A stretch of DNA of 23,564 nt from HRBIN29 sp034431815. GTDB taxonomy: Bacteria > Chloroflexota > Dehalococcoidia > Tepidiformales > Tepidiformaceae. Below, piece after piece: positions 1-5,480 of this stretch. The translations under genes and the position numbers were made by a program. Position 1 is the first letter of the stretch; every line of letters begins with the position of its first letter. The stretch spans positions 1 through 23,564 of the forward strand of contig DAOUCS010000139.1 of NCBI GenBank assembly GCA_034431815.1, given 5' to 3'. The notes under the pieces were generated by a model that saw only the letters and a list, made by a program, of their open reading frames with translations, was not told the DNA's origin and searched no databases.

Positions 1-63
1 GAGGCCTGGCGCGCGGTCGGCGCTGAGGTGCTCGACCGCGCTCGGCGGAGGAGGCAGCAGTGA
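1..63 (+). CDS. C-terminal tail of an upstream gene (5' truncated by window edge)
   Basis: Reading frame 1 is open from the first base to TGA at 61-63 and encodes about 20 residues, rich in Arg and Ala and ending RRRRQQ. Its stop overlaps the GTG start of aroQ by four bases, the same GTGA coupling seen between later genes of this operon. That, together with an in-frame purine-rich ribosome binding site at 46-56, supports a real upstream cistron rather than chance. Too little is present to name the family. A shikimate-pathway gene would fit the neighbour but is only a guess. Confidence 0.55.
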   Translation, partial: EAWRAVGAEVLDRARRRRQQ

Positions 64-554
64 CGCAGCCAGAGCGGCCGCGCGTCATCCTGCTCGTGAA
101 CGGGCCCAACCTGAACCTGCTGGGCGAACGGAACCCCCGGGTGTACGGCCGATCGACCCTCCTCGACGCCGAGGCGCTGGCCGCGTCGAGGGCCAATGCC
201 CGCGGCGCCGCTCTGCTCTCCTTCCAGAGCAATCACGAAGGGGCGCTCATCGACTTCCTCCAGCAGCATCGCCGTTCCGCGAGCGGCCTCGTCATCAATC
301 CGGGCGGGCTGACCCACACTTCCGTCGCGCTCCGCGATGCCATCGAAGCGTTCGGCATGCCAGCCGTCGAGGTGCATGTCTCCAACACGCACCGCCGCGA
401 GAGCTTCCGGCACGGTTCGCTCACAGCAGGGGTCTGCATAGCCCACATCGCGGGATTCGGCGTGGAGGGGTACCGCCTCGCAGTCGATCTGCTGCTCGAC
501 TGGCTGGAGCGCCGTCGAGCCGCATCTACCGCCGACGAGGAGGGAGCCCCGTGA
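60..554 (+). CDS. aroQ: Type II 3-dehydroquinate dehydratase
   Basis: This enzyme dehydrates 3-dehydroquinate to 3-dehydroshikimate, the third step of the shikimate pathway, in the cytosol as a dodecamer. At 164 residues it is slightly longer than the usual 145-150, because of a short C-terminal Ala/Glu-rich tail. The family signature GPNLNLLGERNP lies at residues 15-26. Residues equivalent to the known active site are all present with a constant offset from the Mycobacterium enzyme: R24 and Y29 in the lid loop, N80 in INPGG, H106 in EVHVSN, R113 and R117. GTG at 60 is preceded by a GGAGGAGG-type ribosome binding site at 46-56. It overlaps both the gene before and pepP after by four bases, indicating translational coupling. 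The aroQ-pepP-efp order is seen in other bacteria, for example Bacillus. Confidence 0.96.
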   Translation: MTQPERPRVILLVNGPNLNLLGERNPRVYGRSTLLDAEALAASRANARGAALLSFQSNHEGALIDFLQQHRRSASGLVINPGGLTHTSVALRDAIEAFGMPAVEVHVSNTHRRESFRHGSLTAGVCIAHIAGFGVEGYRLAVDLLLDWLERRRAASTADEEGAP

Positions 555-1690
555 CCGTCGCCGCCCGGCTCCAGCGCCTCCGAACGGAGATGGCCCGGGA
601 GGGGCTCGATGCCTTGCTCGTTACGGCTCCCGTCGACGACGTTTCGGGGCGCCACTCCGCCAACCGTCGCTACCTCTCGGGGTTCACCGGCTCGGCGGGG
701 ATGGTCCTGGTGACGGGCGAGGCTGCATTCCTCGCCGTCGACGCGCGGTACTGGGAGCAAGCGGCGGAGCAAGTCGACCCTGCCGCGATCCGCATCTTCC
801 GGCTGCGCGGGCGTTCGAAGGCGTGGTGGCGAGAGCTGGCCGCGGAGGCCGGCATCCTCGGTAAGCGGGTCGGATGCTCGCCGAACGACACCACCCTCGC
901 GGTGTGGCGCCGACTGCACGAGGCGAACGACGACCTACCGCACGGGGAGCGGCCGGAGCTGGTCGTCGCTCCTCCCCTCGTTGAGCGGCTGCGGAGGGTG
1001 AAGGACGAGGAAGAGGTCGCCGCTCTGGCCCGTGCGGCCGCGATCGCCGATGCGGCGCTCGCCGAGGCTGGCGAGCTCGTACGTCCCGGCACGACCGAGG
1101 CCGAGGTTGCGAAAGCCGTTGAAGCAGCCATTCGGAGACACGGCGGCGAGGGGCCCTCGTTCTCCACCATCGTCGCCGGCGGCGCCTGGGCAGCACTCCC
1201 CCACGCGTACCCGCGCGCGGTACCGTTCCGCGAAGGAGACTCGGTCGTCATCGACATGGGCGGTGTGTGGCAGGGCTACTGCAGCGACCTCACGCGGACG
1301 TTCGTAGCCGGGCGCATGGAACCGAAGTTCGCCGGGGTGTACGGGGTCGTCCTCGAGGCCCAGCTCGCCGCCATCGAGGGTATCCGCAGCGGCATGACGG
1401 GCGAGGAAGCCTACCGGCTCGCCGCCGACGTCATCGAGCGGCACGGCTACGGCGAGTACTTCACCCACGGGCTCGGGCACGGCGTAGGGCTCGACGTCCA
1501 CGAGGATCCGTACCTGGGCCCGAAATCTGAGGATAGGCTAGAAGACGGGATGGTGTTTACCATCGAACCCGGCATCTACATCCCGGGGTGGGGAGGCGTG
1601 CGCATCGAGGACATGGTCGTGCTCGAGGGCGGCCGCGCCCGCGTGCTCACGAACAGCCCGAAAGGCCTGCCGCACGCGGAGCGAGCCTGA
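551..1690 (+). CDS. pepP: Xaa-Pro aminopeptidase (M24B metallopeptidase)
   Basis: The gene encodes a cytosolic metallopeptidase that removes the N-terminal residue from peptides with proline in second position. Residues 1-140 form the creatinase-type N-terminal domain (RRYLSGFTGSAG at 39-50). Residues 150-370 are the pita-bread catalytic domain. The five dinuclear metal ligands are visible: D235 and D246 (IDMGG and CSDLTRTF), H310 (GLGHGVG), E339 (TIEPG) and E353 (RIED). H218 in LPHAYP is the usual substrate-binding His. At 379 residues it is close to the family's 350-370. The GTG start overlaps the aroQ stop by four bases. Prolidase (pepQ) is the alternative name for this fold; gene order favours the aminopeptidase usually found beside efp. 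No odd features were seen. Confidence 0.93.
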   Translation: MTVAARLQRLRTEMAREGLDALLVTAPVDDVSGRHSANRRYLSGFTGSAGMVLVTGEAAFLAVDARYWEQAAEQVDPAAIRIFRLRGRSKAWWRELAAEAGILGKRVGCSPNDTTLAVWRRLHEANDDLPHGERPELVVAPPLVERLRRVKDEEEVAALARAAAIADAALAEAGELVRPGTTEAEVAKAVEAAIRRHGGEGPSFSTIVAGGAWAALPHAYPRAVPFREGDSVVIDMGGVWQGYCSDLTRTFVAGRMEPKFAGVYGVVLEAQLAAIEGIRSGMTGEEAYRLAADVIERHGYGEYFTHGLGHGVGLDVHEDPYLGPKSEDRLEDGMVFTIEPGIYIPGWGGVRIEDMVVLEGGRARVLTNSPKGLPHAERA

Positions 1691-1743
1691 CGGCCGAGCT
1701 GCTCCCTCCCGGGTCTCATCACTGGACGCAGAGGAGTTCGCGC

Positions 1744-2304
1744 TTGATTTCGACCGGAGAGCTGAAGAAGGGAGTGGCCATCGAGCTCGATGGCAAGCCG
1801 TACCAGGTGCTCGACTACCAGCACATCAAGATGGGGCGCGGCTCGGCCCAGGTGCGGATGAAGCTGCGCGATATCCGCAGCGGGGCGATCATCGAGCACA
1901 CGGTGCAGGCCGGCTCGAAGTTCCCCCGCGCCCGCGTCGAGCGGCGGCCGATGCAGTACCTGTACAACGACGGCGAGTTCTACCACTTCATGAACACGGA
2001 GACCTTCGAGCAGGTCGCCGTCACCGCCGAGAAGGTAGCCGACGCAGCCAAATTCCTCCGCGAGAACGACGTCGTGGAGGTCGTGCTCTACGGCGATGAA
2101 GTCATCGGCCTGGAGCTCCCGCCCACCGTCGAACTGACCGTGGTGGAAACCGAGCCCGGGGTAAAGGGGGACACCGCCACCACCGCGACCAAGCCGGCCA
2201 TGCTCGAGACGGGACTCGTCGTGCAGGTGCCGCTCTTCATCGACACCGGGATGCGGATCAAGGTGAACACGGAAACGGGCGAGTACGTCGAACGGGTGAG
2301 CTGA
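1744..2304 (+). CDS. efp: Translation elongation factor P with arginine at the modified tip position
   Basis: EF-P binds between the ribosomal P and E sites and rescues ribosomes stalled on polyproline. I choose the TTG start at 1744, which gives the canonical opening MISTGELKKG and 186 residues (the family size is 185-190). GAGGAG at 1731-1736 sits 7 bases upstream. The reading frame stays open further upstream, but that stretch overlaps pepP and has no EF-P character. Domain I is the KOW-like fold at residues 1-65, followed by two OB folds; the C-terminus MRIKVNTETGEYVERVS is typical. The tip loop reads HIKMGRGSAQ, so residue 32 is Arg where lysyl- or aminopentanolyl-modified EF-Ps carry Lys. 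The stop overlaps the xseA start by one base (TGATG). Operon position between pepP and xseA indicates co-transcription. Confidence 0.96.
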   Translation: MISTGELKKGVAIELDGKPYQVLDYQHIKMGRGSAQVRMKLRDIRSGAIIEHTVQAGSKFPRARVERRPMQYLYNDGEFYHFMNTETFEQVAVTAEKVADAAKFLRENDVVEVVLYGDEVIGLELPPTVELTVVETEPGVKGDTATTATKPAMLETGLVVQVPLFIDTGMRIKVNTETGEYVERVS

Positions 2305-3482
2305 TGCAAGCCCTGCCGGTCTCGGCGCTCGTTGCCTTCATCAAGAGCGTGCTTGAGGCGAACGATGCGCTCTGGGACCTGTGGATCGTGGGCGAAGTTT
2401 CGAACTACAGCCGGTCCCGCCTGGGGCACCGGTACTTCACCCTGAAGGACGAGAACGCCGTCATCGCCTGCGTCCTTTTCCGGAACGACATGCCCGATGC
2501 CGAGCTGCGGAATGGGGAGCGCGTGTTCGCCCACGGCCGCGTCACCGTCTTCGAAGGACGAGGGCAGCTCCAGTTCATCTGCGACTTCGTCCGGCCGGAA
2601 GGCGTGGGCCTGGAGGCGGCGCGCCTCGAGGAGCTGCGCCGCCGCTTGGAGCGCGAGGGGCTCTTCGAGCCAAGCCGAAAGCGCCGCCTGCCGCGGTTCC
2701 CGCGGCGCATCGGCGTCGTGACCTCGCCGACGGGAGCGGCGATCCGCGACATCGAACGGGTGCTCCGCCACCGCTGGCCGCTCGCGGAACTCGTGCTGGC
2801 TCCGGCCTTCGTGCAGGGAGAGCGGGCAGTGCCGAACCTGCTGGCGGCCCTCGAGGATCTCGCCAGCGTCGAGGGGCTCGACGTCGCCATCGTCGCCCGC
2901 GGCGGGGGCGCAACCGAAGACCTCGCGGCATTCAACGACGAGCGCATCGCCCGGGCCATCTTCGCCTTCCCCGTGCCGGTGGTCACAGGCCTCGGTCACG
3001 AGCGCGACCGGACCATCGCCGACCTCGTGGCCGATGTGGCGGCCCCCACGCCGAGCGCAGCCGCCGAGCGGTGCACTCCCGACATCCGCGAGGTTCGGGC
3101 CACCATCGCCCGAATCGAACGGGCGATGCGATTGGACGCGGTCCAGGTCATCGCCCGGAACGCCGCCGCCGTCCGGCATGCCGCCGATCGGCTGCGGGCG
3201 CGTGCACCCCGGCTCGACGGACTGGCTTCGGCTGTCGCGCACCGCGCCCGCGACCTGCGCGAGCGCCTCCAGGAGCGGTGCGCTCGGGAGCAGGCAGCCG
3301 TCGAGGCAGCGGCCGCCCGCCTGGAGGCGATGGACCCGCGCGCCGTCCTCGGCCGGGGGTATGCGGTCGTAGAGAAGCTGGACGGCCGGCGAAGGCCGGT
3401 GACCAGCGTGCGCCACGTCCGCGGAGGAGACCGGTTGAGCGTGTCCGTTTCCGACGGCGCATTCTGGGCCGAGGTGCGGTAG
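2304..3482 (+). CDS. xseA: Exodeoxyribonuclease VII large subunit
   Basis: This is the catalytic subunit of ExoVII, which degrades single-stranded DNA from either end and acts in mismatch repair and damage processing with XseB. The N-terminal OB-fold spans residues 1-100 (WIVGEVSNYSRSRLGHRYFTLKD). The catalytic domain carries the family blocks GVVTSPTGAAIRDI at 137-150, ARGGGATEDLAAFND at 198-212 and GLGHERDRTIADLVAD at 229-244. A long helical region (255-340) follows and then the closing GRGYAVV motif. At 392 residues it is at the short end of the usual 400-450. Its ATG shares one base with the efp stop, and xseB begins directly after its TAG. This is the normal xseA-xseB pairing and supports a 1:several-subunit assembly made from one transcript. 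Confidence 0.96.
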   Translation: MQALPVSALVAFIKSVLEANDALWDLWIVGEVSNYSRSRLGHRYFTLKDENAVIACVLFRNDMPDAELRNGERVFAHGRVTVFEGRGQLQFICDFVRPEGVGLEAARLEELRRRLEREGLFEPSRKRRLPRFPRRIGVVTSPTGAAIRDIERVLRHRWPLAELVLAPAFVQGERAVPNLLAALEDLASVEGLDVAIVARGGGATEDLAAFNDERIARAIFAFPVPVVTGLGHERDRTIADLVADVAAPTPSAAAERCTPDIREVRATIARIERAMRLDAVQVIARNAAAVRHAADRLRARAPRLDGLASAVAHRARDLRERLQERCAREQAAVEAAAARLEAMDPRAVLGRGYAVVEKLDGRRRPVTSVRHVRGGDRLSVSVSDGAFWAEVR

Positions 3483-3734
3483 GTGAACGCCGGCGAGGCC
3501 TCGTTCGAAGAGCTGTACGCCCGCCTGGAACAGACAGCGGCCAGGCTGGAGCAGGGGAACCTCACGCTGGAGGAGGCGCTGAAGCTGTACGAAGAGGGCG
3601 TCGCACTCGTGACTCAGCTCCGGGCAATCCTCTCCAAAGCGGAGCTGCGGGTGCGCCAGCTGCACGACCGGCTCGGAGGGAACGAGGCTGCCCTTCGGGA
3701 GACCGCATTCGACTACGAGGCTGAAGATCCGTGA
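3483..3734 (+). CDS. xseB: Exodeoxyribonuclease VII small subunit
   Basis: The small helical-hairpin subunit of ExoVII binds along the XseA coiled coil and keeps the nuclease active. The 83-residue product has the diagnostic pattern SFEELYARLE at 7-16, then LEQGNLTLEEALKLYEEG at about 22-39 and two amphipathic helices. The GTG start at 3483 follows the xseA stop with no gap, so translation is coupled. The C-terminal 20 residues (after the RLGGN turn) are acidic and outside the conserved domain. Its TGA overlaps the next gene's GTG by four bases. Assignment is secure from both sequence and position. Confidence 0.93.
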   Translation: MNAGEASFEELYARLEQTAARLEQGNLTLEEALKLYEEGVALVTQLRAILSKAELRVRQLHDRLGGNEAALRETAFDYEAEDP

Positions 3735-4510
3735 CTCCGCTCCGCATCGCCTGGCTGACAACGGGGCGCGGGCAGGGCTCGTACGGCGCCCTGGAGTACG
3801 TGCTCCAAGCCATCGATGCGGGCCTCCCGGTGGAGTTCGCCGTCGTCTTCGTGAACCGCGACCCAGGGGAAGCCGAACCAACGGACCGCCTCATGGAGCT
3901 GGTCCGCTCCCGCGGCATCCCGCTGGAAACGCTCTCCTCCGTACGGTTCCGGAAGGCCCGGCGCGGGGAACGTTCGCGGCCGGGGAGCCCCTTGCCCGCA
4001 TGGCGGCGGGAGTTCGACCGCGAAGTGGCCGAGCGGCTTGGGCGGTACCGATTCGACCTGGGCGTGCTGTTCGGGTACATGCTCATCGTTACCGAGGAGT
4101 TCTTCGGGCGGTACACGCTCATCAACGATCACCCCGCGCTCCCCGACGGGCCGACGGGACCGTATGAACAGGTCATCCTCGAACTCATCCGGCAGGGGGC
4201 AAGGGAGTCCGGCTGCATGTACCACGTGGTCACGGGCGACGTCGATCGGGGCCCTGTCATCGCCTATTGCCGCTACCCCATCCGCGACGAAGCGAACGAG
4301 GCGCTGTGGGAAGCCTTCGATCCCGCTCGAGGGATTGCCGACCCGCTCTGGCAGGACATCCGCACGCGGGGCCTCCTGCGCGAGCGGCCCTTCGTTGCCG
4401 AGACGCTGCGGGCAATCGCCGAAGGCCGGCTGTCGGTGCCTCCGGTGGAGCCGGTGGACCTGACGGAAGCGGTGGAAGCAGCCATCCGCGCCGGTTCGCC
4501 CCGGCCCTAG
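3731..4510 (+). CDS. PurN-fold formyltransferase-like protein, substrate unknown
   Basis: The 259-residue protein resembles the formyltransferase fold of PurN and Fmt: an N-terminal Rossmann-like half (LRIAWLTTGRGQGS at 4-17) and a catalytic region at 130-180. The PurN catalytic pair Asn-x-His is preserved as N132 and H134 (LINDHPALPDGPTG). The catalytic Asp of PurN probably corresponds to D172 in GDVDRGPVIAY. These features suggest transfer of a formyl group from 10-formyltetrahydrofolate. However, the long insertion before the motif (residues 70-110, Arg-rich) and the Asp in place of a hydrophobic residue between N and H differ from ordinary PurN. GTG at 3731 overlaps the xseB stop by four bases, so it is the last gene of the aroQ operon. 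It may be a true purN, a sugar-nucleotide formyltransferase or a hydrolase. Confidence 0.65.
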   Translation: MTPLRIAWLTTGRGQGSYGALEYVLQAIDAGLPVEFAVVFVNRDPGEAEPTDRLMELVRSRGIPLETLSSVRFRKARRGERSRPGSPLPAWRREFDREVAERLGRYRFDLGVLFGYMLIVTEEFFGRYTLINDHPALPDGPTGPYEQVILELIRQGARESGCMYHVVTGDVDRGPVIAYCRYPIRDEANEALWEAFDPARGIADPLWQDIRTRGLLRERPFVAETLRAIAEGRLSVPPVEPVDLTEAVEAAIRAGSPRP

Positions 4511-4519
4511 GCCGGCCTC

Positions 4520-4525
4520 TATAAT
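4520..4525 (+). promoter_or_regulatory. Consensus -10 box (TATAAT) of the zinc-ribbon gene
   Basis: A perfect TATAAT lies just after the formyltransferase stop and only 8 bases before the GTG start of the next gene. No clear -35 box is seen. Transcription should begin within 1-3 bases of the start codon, so the mRNA is probably leaderless. Inferred from sequence alone. Confidence 0.65.
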
Positions 4526-4533
4526 CGCCTTCC

Positions 4534-4929
4534 GTGACGCACCGGAGCACCCTTCGCTGTCCCGAATGCCGGATGCTTCCCGCGCCGGACGATAACTACT
4601 GCCGCGGCTGCGGAACGTTCTTGGGAGGCCGGCGCCTTCCCGCAGTGGTCGAGACGGGAACGCCGGCGCCGCCGGCGAACGGCCATCGGCTTCCCGCCGC
4701 CCCGGTGCGCCAGGTGGCGGCGGCGGTCGCGGTCGGCGCGGCCCTCCAGATCGGGCTGGGGCTCGCCGGGAAGGCGTGGGCCATCCACCGTGCTGCCCGC
4801 CGCGCGCGTGCGCTGCTCCCCTCCCGAAGACCAGCTTCGGAAAACCGCCCCGTTCGCGGAGAAGACGGCGTTTTCGAGGTGACGGAGCTCGTCGTCGTGC
4901 GGCGCTGGCGGTCGGGCCGCGGCGAGTGA
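4534..4929 (+). CDS. Zinc-ribbon protein with one membrane segment, function unknown
   Basis: The 131-residue protein opens with a zinc ribbon, CPEC at residues 9-12 and CRGC at 23-26 (CxxC-x10-CxxC). A Pro/Ala-rich linker follows, then a single hydrophobic helix at about 61-79 (AAAVAVGAALQIGLGLAG), an Arg-rich patch (RAARRAR, about 87-93) and a basic C-terminus. The positive-inside pattern would place the C-terminal end in the cytosol. I do not recognise a named family; small zinc-ribbon membrane proteins of this layout are common and mostly uncharacterised. No ribosome binding site precedes GTG at 4534, while a TATAAT box ends 8 bases upstream, so a leaderless transcript is likely. It lies between a housekeeping operon and a respiratory Fe-S module, with its own promoter. 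Confidence 0.75.
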   Translation: MTHRSTLRCPECRMLPAPDDNYCRGCGTFLGGRRLPAVVETGTPAPPANGHRLPAAPVRQVAAAVAVGAALQIGLGLAGKAWAIHRAARRARALLPSRRPASENRPVRGEDGVFEVTELVVVRRWRSGRGE

Positions 4930-4943
4930 CGGCAGGCTTGTGT

Positions 4944-4972
4944 TTGTAATCACAATTGGCGGCTGGTAGACT
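4944..4972 (+). promoter_or_regulatory. Sigma70-type promoter of the nuoI/nuoG-like module
   Basis: TTGTAA at 4944-4949 and TAGACT at 4967-4972 are separated by exactly 17 bases, in a short AT-richer island of otherwise GC-rich DNA. Transcription would start near 4980, leaving a leader of about 23 bases before ATG at 5003, which includes a GGGGGTG ribosome binding stretch. Confidence 0.65.
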
Positions 4973-5002
4973 CGCCTCGAAGTTCGGTCCCCCGGGGGTG
5001 CC

Positions 5003-5476
5003 ATGGCCTACGGAACCGGCATCGCAAAGGGGATGGCGCTCACCCTGCGGCAGATGTTCCGCCGCCCAGCGACCATCCAGTTCCCGGAGGAGACGCGCCC
5101 CGTCCCCGTTTACGCCCGCACGAACCTCCTGTGGTTCGAAGAGCGCTGCACCGGCTGCAGCACCTGCGCCCAGGCGTGCCCAGACGGCTGCATCCTCGTG
5201 GCGACGAGCCAGGACGCGGAAGGCCGCCGGAACATCGACCGGTACGAAATCGATTTCCGCATCTGCATGTACTGCGGGCTGTGCACGGAGGCCTGCCCCT
5301 ACGAAGCAATTCAGCCCGGCGGCCCGCTCGACGATGCCGTCTACCAGTTCGATGAAATGTACCGCGATAAGGAGAAGCTGACCGAAATCGCGCGGGAGTT
5401 CCTCCGCAGGAACAACAACACCTACCCGAACGGCAAGAAAGCGCCCGATCCCGACGCAGACTTCCACCGGCTCTAG
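5003..5476 (+). CDS. nuoI: NuoI-like ferredoxin subunit with two [4Fe-4S] clusters
   Basis: The 157-residue protein matches complex I subunit I, the peripheral-arm protein that carries clusters N6a and N6b. Residues 7-30 (IAKGMALTLRQMF, then TIQFPEE) resemble the NuoI N-terminal helix that packs on the membrane arm. Two cluster motifs follow: C49-C52-C55-C59 (CTGCSTCAQACP) and C88-C91-C94-C98 (CMYCGLCTEACP). The C-terminal tail (KKAPDPDADFHRL) is short and polar. ATG at 5003 is preceded by a G-rich ribosome binding site and a good promoter at 4944-4972. The NuoG-like gene begins four bases after its stop, so the pair is co-transcribed. No other nuo gene is present in the window, so it may belong to a dispersed complex I or to a separate electron-transfer complex. 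Confidence 0.88.
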   Translation: MAYGTGIAKGMALTLRQMFRRPATIQFPEETRPVPVYARTNLLWFEERCTGCSTCAQACPDGCILVATSQDAEGRRNIDRYEIDFRICMYCGLCTEACPYEAIQPGGPLDDAVYQFDEMYRDKEKLTEIAREFLRRNNNTYPNGKKAPDPDADFHRL

Positions 5477-5480
5477 GCAC

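Noticed and set aside
1588..1743. N-terminal extension of EF-P to an upstream start
   Set aside because: It overlaps the end of pepP, has no EF-P-like sequence, and the TTG at 1744 has a good ribosome binding site and the family's normal N-terminus.
2088..3881. A 597-residue open frame on the minus strand opposite efp, xseA and xseB
   Set aside because: It lies opposite well-recognised genes, is of low-complexity Arg/Gly/Ala/Pro type, and has no motif or start signal. It results from high GC.
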